Shown here piece by piece: positions 1 to 11,163 of a stretch of DNA of 64,000 bases (the first letter of the stretch is position 1; every line of letters begins with the position of its first letter). The stretch covers positions 6,010,001 to 6,074,000 of the forward strand of contig NC_092600.1 of the NCBI RefSeq assembly GCF_047663525.1, in the 5' to 3' direction. The DNA comes from Anas platyrhynchos. Taxonomy: Eukaryota > Chordata > Aves > Anseriformes > Anatidae. The position numbers were made by a program, and so were the translations under genes. The notes under the pieces were generated by a model. That model had not been told where the DNA came from. It saw only the letters and a list, made by a program, of their open reading frames with translations, and did no database searches.

Positions 1-526
1 ACGTCCCCGCCACCCGGGCGGCCCCTCCATCCGAGGGCACGCCGCAGCCAGGCGGGCAGAGGGTGGCGAGGAGGCTGCAGGCGGTCCCCAAAGTCCCGCA
101 GTGCTGCTCGGTGCCGTGCCCGTGCTGAGGCACCTCGGGGAGAGCTGGGTGCAGCAGCAGAGAGACAGGAGAGGGTGCGGAAAGGCTTCCAGCTTTGTGT
201 CTGCGCCCTCCTGCGCTACCCTGCCGTGGGGTGGGTGCCCGGGGCGCATGCGGGACCCGCTGCCACAGCGAGAGAGAGGCTTCAGAAAGAGGAGTTAGTG
301 GAGCCCGCAGCGGTGGTGCAGAGGCCGGGCAGCCTCCGAGGCTTGCGCCACGCCGACCTCACGCCCAAGGAACCGAAGAGCCAGGAGTGCGGAGAGAGAA
401 GGCGCAGAGCGAGAGGCAGGGAGCGGGGTGGCCGTGCCCCGCGGCGCAGAGGAGCGGCCGGGTCCCAAAAGCTGGCAGCGGCGAGCAGAGGGAGGGGGGG
501 CGCAGGGGTGGTCTGGGGGTGCTGAC
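1..526 (-). other. ANXA6 intron (left edge)
   Basis: Intronic sequence downstream (in gene direction) of the linker exon. It is GC-rich. I see no further annexin exon here; the reading frames present carry no recognisable motif. Confidence 0.7.
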
Positions 527-605
527 CTTGACTTTGGCCAACGCGCTGTGCTCCCACATCTGGTAGGCCACCTGCGCTGCCTCGGGGAAGAACTCACCCG
601 CGGCA
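527..605 (-). CDS. ANXA6: ANXA6 coding exon 13 (central linker)
   Basis: Residues 325-350 ([16 protein letters not shown], then [10 protein letters not shown]) begin the linker joining the two four-repeat lobes. The exon ends in phase 0 at a gtcagc donor. Later exons are outside the window. Confidence 0.94.
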
Positions 606-3600
606 CTGTGAGGGGAGGGCAACGGGGGACAGGCGGTGAGCTGAGCCCTGCGGAGAGGTCGCCCCATCCCCCAGAAACCCTGGCCAAAAAGGGTTTTGCA
701 CCCGCTGGGTGCTGGGCACGGGGGGACCGACCACGGCACCAGCTCTGCCAGGATCTGGCCCGGAGGTTTGTGCCGTGGGGACAAGGAGGGGTGCACAGGG
801 GGTGACGGGAGGTCTTACTCATCGTCCCCTCCGCACAGCTTCAGCAGCGCCTTCTTGTACTCCCCGGAGGTGTCCTCCTGGAAAGGAGCAAGGGTGAGAA
901 GGGTGCGTGGCAGGGACGTGCCATGGGCACGGGATGGTGCCACGGGTACAGGATGGTGCCGTGGGGAGTGCACGGGGAGAAAGGGGCTCCTCCAGATGCC
1001 TCCTCCCATCTGGACCCCCAGCACTGGGGCTGGGGAGGGGGCTCAGCCCGTCCCCACACTCAATGTCGGGGAAGCCCCGAGCCTCACCTTGATCATGTTG
1101 TGGAGAGACTTCTCGTACTTGGTCCTGAACACCTCCCGGATGTCCAGCATGTCGATCTCGCTGCGGGACACCATGATGCGGATCAGCGTGTTGTCCCTCG
1201 TGCCCAGCCCCTGCACAGGAGGAGCCCCCACGTCAAGCCCCAGAACAGCAAACCCGCTCAGTCCTGCCTGGAAGGGGGCTTGGGGAGGGGGCTCGGATTT
1301 GGGGTGCTATCGGATTTGCCCTCAGCGCCGGGTCTGAATGAGGAAGAGCAGAGACCCCAGGACACGCAGGTCCCGTGCACAGCGTGGCGAGGGGAGCTCT
1401 CCTGGGGCTGGGACGAGGCACCCACCTTCATGGCCTTGTAGAGCCTCTCGGCAAAGTACTCCGCCGTGCTCCTGATGCACTTCACTGCAGGGGAAACGGG
1501 CAAAGTGAGGGGAGGGACCCCAGCACCCCTGCCCACTGCCCAGCACAGCCCAACGACAGCACATCTGCCCCCCCGCGCCGACGTACCCACTGCCAGCATC
1601 AGCTTTTCGAAGTCTCCAGAGAGCTCTCCCTTGATGCTCCTCTCGATGGGCTTCCCCGAAATCTTCAGGTACTCGTTAAAGACTGCGGGAGGGGAGCAGA
1701 CAAAGCCTCTGAGCCCTTTGGGAACGGCCAGCAGCGGGGCCAGCATCCCCTTGGGGCACATGGGCACGGTGTCCCGGTGGCTTGGGTGTCCCCACCTCTC
1801 AGCCCAGCCCCACGAGCCCTCGTGGGGCACGCAGGGCACCCCAGCAGATGGCAGAGCCCAGGGGACCAGGTCTTGGGGAAGGAGCCCGAGCCCTGCAGGA
1901 GGAGGCGCTCACCCATGCGGAGGTGCTGCTTGCTCCGCCGGCCCAGGATATAGATGAACTGCGCCTCGTCCGTGCCCCACTTCAGCTCGCCGGCTTCCAG
2001 CAGGTCCTGGTGGGATGGAGAGGGATGGAGAGGGGTGGAGAGGACCCAAATCAGGGCTCTGCTCGCACAGGGCTCTGTCCCACTGCCCACCAAAGCTCTG
2101 GGTCCATCCAGCCCCATCCCAGCCCGGATGGCACCCACAAAGCCTCACCTTGGCATCCTGCTCCACCAGGTCCTCGCTCACCACGTCGTCCTCCTCCCTG
2201 GCACCCTGTGGGACAGCCACGGGCTCAGCCCTGCTGGGCTCGGGCCCCCACCACCAGTAGGGACCGGACAGAGGGACATACCTGCAGCAGAACCACCAGC
2301 ATCTTCTTGAAGTGCCCCGACGTGTCCCCAACGATGTCGGCCTCCAGGTCTCTCTCGTAGGCTGGTGGAAGAGGAAAAAGATCAGGGCTCGGGGAGCCGG
2401 ATCCCATTAACTGCCCCCCAGGGGACACGGGGCAGCCCCTGCCCTTCCCCAGCCCTCACCGTCCTTGTAGGCGGCCACCAGGTCGTGGATCTCCTGGTTG
2501 GTGCGGGAGGCCAGGATCTCGATCAGGCACTTCTCATCCGTGCCGAGGCCCTGTGGGCAGAGACGCAGCCCGGTGAGCTGCGGGATGGGACAGGAGATCC
2601 CCAGAGGGGTCCCGGGGGGCCGCCCTGCCCTTACCCCGATGGCATCTTTAATCTCCTTGGCATCACTGTAGGCTGGGGGCCGCATCAGGCTGACGATCAG
2701 CCGCTCGAACTTGCCCGTCAGCTCGTACTTGAGGTCAGCGATGAGGTCCTGGAGGAGGAGGAGGAGGAGGATGAAGAGGAGGAGGAGGAGGAGGAGGAAG
2801 GGGCTGGGACCCCTTTAGCTCCGCAGCAGGGGAGCATCTCCCAGCGTGGCCACGGCTCGTGGGTGGCAGCCCCCGCAGCCCACTTTTGGGGCATGGATTT
2901 GGGATGGTCCCTGCCATTACCTTCCCGTAGAGGGACTTGTAGGCCTGGCAGATCTCCACGCGCTGCTTGTTGCTCCGGGACGTGATGAGGTCGAGGATGG
3001 CCTCCTTGTCACTGCCTGCAGGGACAGACGGCTGGGTGGTGCCTTCGGCCTCACGGCTGGCTCTCACCCCCCTCTGGGCTCAGCATCACGGTCCTGCCGT
3101 GCCCAAAACCGCTCCCGGCTGGGGCAGGAGGAGAAGCAGAGCCAAGGGGCAGCACAGGGAGGAAGAGGAGGGGGAGCCAGGGGGCCTGGCACGCTGCTAA
3201 GCCATCCATACCCAATCCCTTCATGGCATTGTACAGCGCCTCTGCGTCCTGGCTGGCATCGAAACCCGGGAACTCCTTCACCGAGCCCCTGTAGACCTGG
3301 GGAGAGGAGGCGAGGAGATGCAGGGGGACGGAGCAGAAGGGTTGGAGGAGGCAGAGCTCAGCCTCGGGCACCAGCTCCCGTTATTCCCTTTGGCTGCTTG
3401 CTGTGCCACGGGCCAGCAGAGCGTGACCTGCCCGCTGCTATCTCGCTGGCACGGCTCCGTTCGCCCTTTGCGCTCCCGTTGAAGGCAAACACACCCTGCC
3501 CACGGGAACGGGGCTGGGCGCTTTGGGAGCTCCCTGCAACACAGCCACGAGGAATTAGTGGCGTTGGATTCAAAGCAAAGGAGGGGAAGTCGTTCCTCCG

Positions 3601-5184
3601 CCACCCGCGGCGAGCAAGGAAACCCTCAGGACGATGAGGAGGACCAGGCTCCACATGGGGTCTGGGCAATGAGACAAATGTACAGGCACAAAATCCCCAC
3701 AAGCTGCTAAACAGAAAGCCCTGAGAAGCAGCAGGGCTGCAAACAGCCCGTCTGAGCACCGAATTTACCCCGGATGAGACCAGCACCAGACCCTGCATGA
3801 GACCAGCACCATCCCTGGCTGGAAGCAGATGTGAAACCACCCGCAGCGGCTCAGAAGGAACCAGACATGGCCCTGCTGGACCCCGGTGTGGGGACAGCCG
3901 AGCAGAAACCCCCCAGTGGGAATTCCCACAGGGGGACAGGACAGGGGCCGGCGTCCCCAACCCAGGGGGTGCCTCCGGGAATGAACCCGAGGGAGCCCCG
4001 GCACGTCGCAGGCAGGACCTGGAGGAAAGCAGGAGCAGCCCGCCTGTGTTTCCCTGGCTCTATTTTCCAGGCTCCTCGCCCTCCCGGGAGGTGCTGCCAG
4101 CGCTGCTGTGCCCCGTGGCGGGTGCCAGGCCAGCTGTCCTTGGGGAGGAGGCGTGCAGGCACGGGGACAGATTGTGTTGCAGGTTTACTGGAGGGCTGCA
4201 TTTAGCCCCGCTTCCCGTCAGCCCTTCCCACACCTCCCCTGCTCAGCCTGAGCCGGGCGGTGATAAGGATTTGCAAGGCAATTGATAAGGGTTTGCAATG
4301 CAAAAGAGGCACCCGGAGGCAATAAGGAAGGGACGAGGGTGGCCAGGGGGGTGCTGGGGTCTGCCGGGGGAGCAGGGCTGCAGCTCTGCCCGGTGAGCAG
4401 CCGGGGGTGAGGGAAACTGAGGCAGGAGCCGAGCGCTGAGCATCACCCCCTGCACCCATGGGAACGGGTCCGGGAGGTGCAGAAGCATTACGCAGCAGGG
4501 CAGCAGCACCCCGAGGTTGCGCCCTCCCCACGTCTCCGTCCCTTCCACCCCTTCCATCCCTTCCATCCCCCTGCTGCAGCAGCTCGGGGCCCCCCACGTC
4601 CCCTCCTCCAGCCTCTGACTCATCCCAGCCTGTCTGGGACCTCGCAGCTAAAAATAATCCCAGCTGGGGCCGAGCAGGCGGAGGCAAAATTCCCGGCGTG
4701 GCTCCGCTCCCACCCTGCAGCATGGCTTTGAGGGCTCGGGACCCCCCCGGGGGTGATGCACACCCACACCGTGCCTCGGTTTCCCCACCTAGAGGCCTCC
4801 GTCCCCTCATCAGCCGGGGAGGAGCCGTGGTTAATTGCTCCCGGGGTGATAACCGTGGGTTTTCTCAAGGGAACGGGGAGCTGGTGACAGCTGCCCAGCC
4901 GCAGCTTCCCTCCCATAATGGGATGGGGACACCTGCTCGGGCAGCTGCTGCCTCGCTCAGCCCCAAACCTGGAGGGGGGAGAAACCCCCCAGGCTGGAGG
5001 GCTTGCAGCAGGCTGGGACACAAACGGGGTTTGTCCCCAGCTGAAGCCCAAATCCCAGCACGATGTCCGTTCTCCTCCCCGTCCCACAGCCCCGTTTCTC
5101 GCTCCCATCCCGCCGTGGCCCCAAAGGGATTTTTTTGCTGCCCCCACCAGCCTCCCCCGTCCGTACCTTTCCTTTGGGTGCCAT
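527..5184 (-). CDS. ANXA6: ANXA6 (annexin A6), 5' half of gene, 13 coding exons, continues beyond the left edge
   Basis: Annexin A6 is a Ca2+-dependent phospholipid-binding protein with eight annexin repeats in two lobes. It acts in membrane trafficking and organisation at the plasma membrane and endosomes. Joined exons (minus, 5' to 3'): 5184-5167, 3296-3212, 3015-2921, 2748-2635, 2550-2460, 2361-2282, 2205-2149, 2006-1913, 1682-1587, 1484-1426, 1210-1088, 877-819, 605-527. They give an open 350-codon frame with matching phases. Repeats lie near residues 20-87, 92-159, 175-247 and 251-318, then the linker. Type II Ca2+-site motifs (GxG-S/T with a downstream acidic residue) are intact in repeats 1, 2 and 4. 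Repeat 3 has KWGT instead, as is usual for the family. The start was chosen at an ATG in Kozak context gccATGG that encodes MAPKGK. About half the protein is missing to the left. Identity rests on the whole-repeat match and the neighbour CCDC69. Confidence 0.96.
819..877 (-). CDS. ANXA6: ANXA6 coding exon 12 (end of repeat 4)
   Basis: Residues 305-323 plus two bases of Asp324 read [19 protein letters not shown]. The donor is gtaaga. Confidence 0.95.
1088..1210 (-). CDS. ANXA6: ANXA6 coding exon 11 (annexin repeat 4)
   Basis: Residues 264-304 begin [18 protein letters not shown] and end SLHNMIK. The Ca2+ loop GLGT is intact. The exon is in phase 0 at both ends. Confidence 0.96.
1426..1484 (-). 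CDS. ANXA6: ANXA6 coding exon 10 (start of repeat 4)
   Basis: Residues 245-263 ([19 protein letters not shown]) form the first helix of repeat 4. Confidence 0.95.
1587..1682 (-). CDS. ANXA6: ANXA6 coding exon 9 (end of repeat 3)
   Basis: Residues 213-243 include [20 protein letters not shown] and [11 protein letters not shown]. Val244 is split over the next junction. The donor is gtacgt. Confidence 0.95.
1913..2006 (-). CDS. ANXA6: ANXA6 coding exon 8 (annexin repeat 3)
   Basis: Residues 181-211 plus one base of Val212 include [19 protein letters not shown]. The GxGT calcium loop is replaced by KWGT, the normal state of annexin repeat 3. Confidence 0.95.
2149..2205 (-). CDS. ANXA6: ANXA6 coding exon 7 (inter-repeat segment)
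   Basis: This 57-bp exon encodes residues 162-180 ([19 protein letters not shown]), the acidic segment between repeats 2 and 3. It is in phase 0 at both ends. Confidence 0.94.
2282..2361 (-). CDS. ANXA6: ANXA6 coding exon 6 (end of repeat 2)
   Basis: Residues 136-161 include [19 protein letters not shown]. The Asp in GDTSG caps the repeat 2 Ca2+ site. Confidence 0.95.
2460..2550 (-). CDS. ANXA6: ANXA6 coding exon 5 (annexin repeat 2)
   Basis: Residues 105-134 plus the first base of Ala135 begin with the Ca2+-binding loop [18 protein letters not shown]. The donor is gtgagg. Confidence 0.95.
2635..2748 (-). CDS. ANXA6: ANXA6 coding exon 4 (end of repeat 1, start of repeat 2)
   Basis: Residues 67-104 include [17 protein letters not shown] and [18 protein letters not shown]. 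The acidic cap of the repeat 1 Ca2+ site is the Glu in YELTG. The acceptor's pyrimidine tract is a (CCT)n repeat. Confidence 0.95.
2751..2800 (-). repeat. (GGA/TCC)n microsatellite acting as a splice-site pyrimidine tract
   Basis: The plus strand reads imperfect (GGA)n. On the transcribed minus strand it is (CCT)n running directly into the cag acceptor of ANXA6 coding exon 4. It therefore supplies the whole polypyrimidine tract. Confidence 0.9.
2921..3015 (-). CDS. ANXA6: ANXA6 coding exon 3 (annexin repeat 1)
   Basis: Residues 36-66 ([17 protein letters not shown] onward) form the body of repeat 1 after the Ca2+-binding GLGS loop. A second AG lies 4 nt further in, at 3012-3013. Only the outer acceptor keeps the frame (Gly-Ser-Asp-Lys). 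Confidence 0.95.
3212..3296 (-). CDS. ANXA6: ANXA6 coding exon 2
   Basis: It encodes residues 7-34 plus the first base of Gly35 ([17 protein letters not shown], then [10 protein letters not shown]). This is the N-terminal tail and the first helix of annexin repeat 1. The acceptor is ccccag and the donor is gtatgg. Confidence 0.95.
3297..5166 (-). other. ANXA6 first coding intron
   Basis: This 1.87-kb intron separates the six-codon start exon from the exon starting VYRGS. It is GC-rich and I recognise no gene or repeat in it. Confidence 0.8.
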
Positions 5185-5227
5185 GGCTTGTGGGGCCGGG
5201 GATCACAGGGCCGAGGGCACGGAGGAG
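5167..5227 (-). CDS. ANXA6: ANXA6 exon with start codon (coding 5167-5184)
   Basis: This exon encodes only residues 1-6, MAPKGK, before a gtacgg donor. Positions 5185-5227 are 5' UTR behind a strong acceptor (pyrimidine tract then ctgcag), so at least one non-coding exon lies further upstream at higher coordinates. The phase 0 end joins the exon starting VYRGS. Confidence 0.88.
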
Positions 5228-7590
5228 CTGCAGGAGGGAGGAGAAAAGCAGATGTCAGCAAAACGACCCTGCTGCGGGGCCAGGCTGGGCGCAGCTCCTG
5301 TCCTGGGCACCTCCACCCCTGGGATGGGGACGGGGCTCCCCAAATGTGAGCTGCATTGAGACCCGAGCTGCTTCTGGCACCAGGCAGCGAGCTGGGGACC
5401 CTACAGGCTGAGATGTGCCCCCGCACAGCTTCCTGCCAGCTGGGGGATGACAAACCGGGAGGGGAAGAAAGCGCTGAATAAGTGGAAATGGGCCGAGCAT
5501 CCTCCGCAGGGACCATGCCGCAGCGCTGACCTCGCTGCACGCCACCGCGCTCCCCTGGCTCCTGGGGTCCCACCCTGCAGCCCCCCAAATCCTGGGGTCA
5601 TCCTGGCTCTAGATACCACTGGGGAAAGCCCTCTGGGGCTGGGTAGCACCCGCTGGCTTTGCCTGGGTTTCCACACACCAAATGAAGGCTGCCGGCAGCC
5701 CAACGAGCAGAGCCGAGCCCAGGAAACGCAGCTCGGTTTCTCGGGTAACCCGCAGCTTGTTTTCTACAAACGGTGCCGTTTATAGTCGCCGGCCACCTCC
5801 GTGCGTCCCCACCCCCGGGGAGAAAGTCCCCAGGCAGCTGGGTTTGCTCCGACAAAGCCGACGGAAAGAGAGAAACAGCTGGAAAATGGAGGGTGGCTGG
5901 GAACCAGTCCCCGGACGTCATCCGAGCCGCTCAGCGCCTCCGGCCCCGAGCGCCGTCCCCCTTCCAGCTCCAGCCAGCGCCCGGCCTCCCTCCTCGACAC
6001 GTTGCAAGGAAGCACCAGGCGCAGCAAGGCCTCTCCGGGAGGATTTTCGGCTGGGGAGCAAGCAGGGGAAAGCACCAGAGCTTCCCCAGCTTCACCCCAT
6101 GCGAGAGCCGGGACCGGGGGGCACCCGAGGTGGGCGAGCTGGTGCCGCGGGGCACCCCCTGCCCCGCACGTTTCTGCGGGCGTCTGGCTGAGCGCAGGAA
6201 GTTTTGCAGAAGACCAGAGCTGCCCCCACCTCCCCGCTGCCCTTCCCTTTTCAGCTGGGGAAGCCGCACATCTCGGCTGTCCTTCCGTGGTGGTTGGGGC
6301 TCGGCGAGCCCCCCGCGTGCCCAGCAGGGCTGCAGTGCGCCGGGCGGCTGGGGGGGTGCCAGGGGGCTCAGCCCCACCCTTTCGTGCCCCTGTGCTGCTG
6401 CAGCCACGAGAACCAGAGATCCTAATCCGCAAATGATGCAGATTCTCATGAGCTTTACCCCTCTGCATCACGGAGAAAGCCCTGCAGTGCAGCCCCCCTG
6501 CCTTTTTTTCCCCTTGACGCTGCATGCAGCAGCGGGGCTGAGCCCTCCCGGCTCATCTCAGCAGCGGGGAGGATCCCCTGCCACACCCAGCCCCTGCAGC
6601 GCCCCTGTCCCCTGCTCCTGACGCTGCTGCGGGGGCTCCCCGTGCGGTTGGCACCCACAGGGACCCAGGGAGTGGCCCTGGTTGCGTCTGGGTCCCCCTG
6701 AACAAAAAGCCCTGAAGGATGCACGCCCCACCCGCGGCACTCCCCGCTTCCCAGCTGCTCTTAGCCCTTTGCAGAGCGAGCAGCCTTTACCCCAAACCTC
6801 TTTTTTTTTTTCCCCCCAGACCCTGTTTTCTGCTCCCAACAGCTTGCACCCCACTGCAGCTGGCCGGATCCTGCCGTACCCCACACCCCAGTGGCCCCAC
6901 CAGGGCTTGGGGTTGGGGGATCCCATCCCGGGAGCCCGGCACCAATTTGGCACCACCGCACCGATAGCGCAATGGAGGCCGTGGCACGCCCAGCACCCCC
7001 CTCAGCCAGCCCGTGGGGCAGAAACGGGGCTCTGTAGGGCCAAAAGCAGCTGCCCCCATCCTCCCCCCGAGGCAAGGCAGCTCCCTGACATCCCCTGCCC
7101 CACCCCAGCGCCAAAAAGTCCCCTGCGCTTTCAGCGCCTTGGTGGCGGTGCACGGTGCCTTTCCCCGTGCAGAACTTCTCCGGGGACAGAAATCGGGCTG
7201 CTTCGCCGTGGGTTTGGCAGCTCCAGCTCGGTGACGGGCACTGCTGCGAGTGCTGCAGCTCCGGGAGCAGACAAAGCCGCATCCCCGGCCGGCCGGGACA
7301 CACCCATGGGCCCCGAACCCGCAGCAGCGCCCCCAAATCCTCTTTCCACAGCACAGCCCCAGGCTTTGATTAAAAATAAAACATTTTTTAAATAATAAAA
7401 ATATTATAAAAGGGGGCTGGGTGCCCACCCACCCCACAGCCACCCCTCGGAGGGACCCTCCGCTGGCGTTTTGCGCCCTCACCCAAGGCTGCCCCCCTTC
7501 CTGCCTCCCCTCTCCCCCCGCTGCGGTCGCTTTGCCCCCCAGCTGAGCCCCTTGCACAGCTCAGCCCCTTGCACACCGCTGCACACTCAC

Positions 7591-7900
7591 GAGTGCTTCC
7601 AAGGCCTGCGGGGTGAGGCAGCGGGACCAGGCTCCCGCTGCACGCTCCTGGCGCTCCCGTGGCCGTGCGCTCGCCCTTGCCGTGCGGCTGCTTCCTCCCC
7701 TCGGCACAACGTCACCGAGAACCCTCCAGTCCCCGCCTGCCGCGGGCCCAGGGGTCAGAGCCGTGCTCCCACCCTCGCCGAGCCAACCTCCACGCCAACC
7801 CCGTCCCCCTGATTTTGGGTGCCCACGGTGCGGGGGGACGGGGGGACGAGACCCCGCCGGTGCGCACTGGGGGCTGCGTGCCAAGCGCGGTGACACGCAG
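7591..7900 (-). promoter_or_regulatory. Candidate ANXA6 promoter / non-coding first exon
   Basis: A locally CpG-rich stretch on the correct side of ANXA6 ends in a consensus donor, CTC|gtgagt on the minus strand at 7591/7590. ANXA6 needs a non-coding exon upstream of 5227. The stretch at 5890-6200 is an alternative. Confidence 0.3.
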
Positions 7901-10293
7901 GGCGCAGGGTGACACCGGGATTGCATTTCAGCTGCGGAAATGTCATCGCCCCCATTTTCCTGGCAATTGCTGGGGGATGGGGGCACCGCTACCTGGTCCC
8001 GCTGCCAGCCACCTCCACCACTCACCCCCTTTCCCTGGGGGAGCATCCATCCCTGCTGTCCCCTGAAAATGCTGAGGGAGGCTTTGCGCCTCTCCGGGAC
8101 CCTCTCAGGGGGCAGGTGCAGAGCATGGAGCACCCACGGGGCAGGAGCTGGATGCTGCAGGGAGCTGGGGAGAGGTGCTCAGTGCACCCCAGCACCGGGG
8201 GTGCCAATTTCCCCAAATTCCCCTCCTGTGCCGCAGACACAGAGATCAGACCTTGCAGCAGAGCTGCGGGTGTGGATGCAGGGCAAGCAGCTCCGCGCTG
8301 CTCCTGGCAGCCCCGGCACCCTCCCACCTTCCCCAACCAGCACCGAGGCTGCAGCAGGACCAGGGGAGCTGGCGGGGCACCTCCAGGCTCTGATGTCCCT
8401 GCTGTGACCCCAGCAGGAGCAGGGGAAAGCTGGGATCCCCCCAAAATGCATGGGGCAGCAGCTGCTGGCTCTCAGCCCAGCCCCTTTGGCTCCTGCTGCC
8501 TGCAGCAGCATCGCAGGGGGGCTGCAGGGCAGCTGCAATGCTCAGCGCAGCTTGGGAGGGGGGTCCTGGGCTGCAGGGCCCCCCCGGTGCAGTGTGACAC
8601 CCCGCAGGGCTGTGCTGGACCCTGCTGGAGGCACCCAGCCCGGGCTGGGGTGGCGTTCGTGGCCGGAGACCTCGCTCATGTGAGGCTGCGTGGGTGACAG
8701 GCACGGCTTTGTGCGCCCTGCCACGCAGGACAACAGCCCTGCTCTGCTCCTGGTGCTGCTGCCCACGGGGTGTGCTGGGGATGCGTTGCAGACAACACCC
8801 AAAATAAACCTGAATTGCTTTTATTTTTCACCCCCAAAACAGCATCTTTTAACCTCTTTTCTGAGCCCAGGCTCGGTACCCCTCTCCCCAAACAACAGGG
8901 CACAGCCAGGTGGTGCCACACCACCCCATAGCATCCCCCACTAGCACACCCCTGCCTGGGGGCTGTGCTGGGGCCCGAGGACACTGATATGACTTACTTT
9001 AAATCCGTGGCCCCCACCCACAGATTTAAGCCCAGCCCCAGGCCTCCTCCTGTTTTTTGGGGGCTGTGCCCTAGCTGATAAGGTTGGGGTCACCTCTGGT
9101 GTCCCTATCAAGGAGCTGCCAGCTCGTGCTGTGCTGTGCTACACCCTGGCTGTGTTTCTGCTTCTTTTTGCTTGCTTTTCCCCCAAATCTGCTCCACAAA
9201 TTGGGCTGGGGGCTCCTGGTGCAGGGTAAGGAGGCTGTAGGGAGGGAGCTCCTCCTTCCACCTGCGCCAGCAGCCTGGGAACATTAATTAAACCCCTTCT
9301 AATGATGCCCTGAGGCTATTAGCGGTGGGTGCGTGTGTGCATGACCTGGAAGGTGCTGTGGGAAAGATATTTCTGCGTAATTTCCCTTTGTGCTGCTGCA
9401 GGGGTGGGTCAGCAGAGGGCAGGGGAGGGCCAGGAGGCTCCAAAGGGGTTTAGGAGGCTCACAAGGGGTTTAAGCAGGAGGGCCAGCAGGGATGCTGCTG
9501 GGGCTGGTGCTCCTTCCCCTCTGGTGTGCAGCTGGAGAGGTTTGCCTAAAGCACCGCCAGGGGAAGCAGCCTGTCTTGCCAGGAAAATCCTAATAATTTT
9601 GGTGATTTTGATATTTTTGGGGTTATTTTTTATCATGGTAAAATGTTCCTGTCAGCTTCGGGCCAGGCAGACCCCTGCTGCATCCCCATTTAATAAAGCA
9701 CGGCTGGAGGCGTCTGACAGCTCAGGGGGTTTTCCATGGGGGCTGTGGGGGTTTGGTTTCTTCCCCCTGCATCTCTCAGGCTGGATAACGGGCTCCTATC
9801 TATGCCCAAACCAGAGCAGGTCCCGAGAAAAGAGCTCTCCTTACCCTTGGGCAGCCTTTATGGGGGTTTGCTGCCCCCCTCCCAGCACCTCCTGCCCAGG
9901 TGCACCCAAAACCAAACCCCCCAGGGCTGAGTGGAGCAGCGGGGACGCAGGGCGGGCACACGGGGGTTGGTTCTGCCTTGCTGGCTGCCTCCTTCCCCTG
10001 ATAAGATCGGCACAAAGGACGGAAACGCCTGCTGAGATGCTGAGGTGCCTGCTGGGGGTGGGGGCACCCAACCCAAAGAAACGGGGGAAGGAGCCCGAAA
10101 AGGGGGCCCAGCAGCGGGGGGGCTTCCTATGGGGCCGCAGCTCCCACCCTACCCATGGAACACGAGGTCCTGCCGCGCGATGCTGCCCGAAACACCAAAA
10201 CCTCCCCAAAAAACCACCACCAACGCTGGATTCTTGAGGCTGCTGCTTCTCGTAGACTTGTAATCCTTCCAGCCCGTAGCACGTGGGCCCCGT

Positions 10294-10335
10294 GCGTGCA
10301 CACACACACACACACAAACACGCACAGACACACGC
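10294..10335. repeat. (CA)n microsatellite
   Basis: An imperfect CA dinucleotide run follows cgtg and is broken by aaac and gcac interruptions. It lies in the CCDC69 downstream region. Confidence 0.85.
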
Positions 10336-10994
10336 ACCTCGGCTACGCAGCCCCCCGGGAAGGGCCCCTCTTCCCAGGGGAAAGTGCTCGCGTGCATCCA
10401 GCCCGGGTCCCTCCTGCGTGCCTCGACCCCGCAGAGGGGTTTTCCCCCATGGGGGAGGACGGGGAGGGCTCGATTTTGGCGTGGCAGTGAGCGGGGACGT
10501 GCCCGAGCCGTGGGAGCCACCCCCGGGGGCTGTGGGATGGAGCTGGAGGGGGCAGCGGGGAGAGGAGGGCGAGGTGGGAGCCCTGCCCCGGGGATGGGGG
10601 CAGCTCTGGGTGCCCTGGGCACGGCACCCCCTGTGCCTGCCCCACCTCCAGCACCGATGCTGGGTGTGCTCGGAGCCAAGCGCAGGGGTCAGATCCAGCC
10701 CAGTGTTTGTCCGTGTGCCCTGGGTGGCCCCTTTTGTCCCCAAAAAGCTCCACGGCCTTACACCAGAGGAAAGGCTGCTGGCACGGCACGGTGCGGGGCC
10801 CCCCCGCAGCACAGGGAGGGCGCAGGCTGAGGAAAGGCAGGTGGGGGCATCCCATGAAGCGCTCCATCGCCCCGTGCAGGGGGACACCGCAGGGACATGG
10901 CCACCCCGAGGGCCAGCCCCGGGAGCGCAGGCACTTGTGACAGCATCTCCGGGCTCCAAACCCAGCGGAGAGCCCGGCCAGCCCGTCCTGGGTG

Positions 10995-11163
10995 CTACGT
11001 GGCGATGAGGGGCACGTCTCCGGCGGCGATGGGGAAGGGGGAACCGTCCCCCCCGTTGAGCACTCGGTACAGCAGCTCCTCCTTCTCGCGGCGAGCCTGC
11101 TCCCGCAGCTGCGCCTCCTTCTCCAGCGCCCCGCGGGCGGCCAGCAGCTCCTCCGAGAGCTGC
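10995..11163 (-). CDS. CCDC69: CCDC69 terminal coding exon 9
   Basis: Residues 254-308 run from QLSEELLAARGALEKEAQL through EKEELLYRVLNGG to a C-terminus ending PLIAT and the stop TAG at 10995-10997. The 3' UTR lies at lower coordinates and its end is not resolved. Confidence 0.94.

Larger units (their letters stand above)
5228..10994. other. ANXA6 upstream region and CCDC69 3' UTR/intergenic DNA
   Basis: No exon with a recognisable protein product is seen. The region should hold the ANXA6 promoter and non-coding first exon(s) (minus strand) and the CCDC69 3' UTR. CpG is locally dense at about 5890-6200 and 7590-7900. A strong minus-strand donor (gtgagt, 7590-7585) follows the second stretch, so 7591 upward is a candidate ANXA6 non-coding first exon. 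This is unproven. Possible minus-strand poly(A) signals for CCDC69 are at 9689-9694 (ATTAAA) and 8820-8825 (AATAAA). Confidence 0.5.

Noticed and set aside
3011-3015. Inner acceptor for ANXA6 coding exon 3 (4 nt further in)
   Set aside because: Using it breaks the reading frame with the previous exon. The outer acceptor restores Gly-Ser-Asp-Lys as in orthologues.
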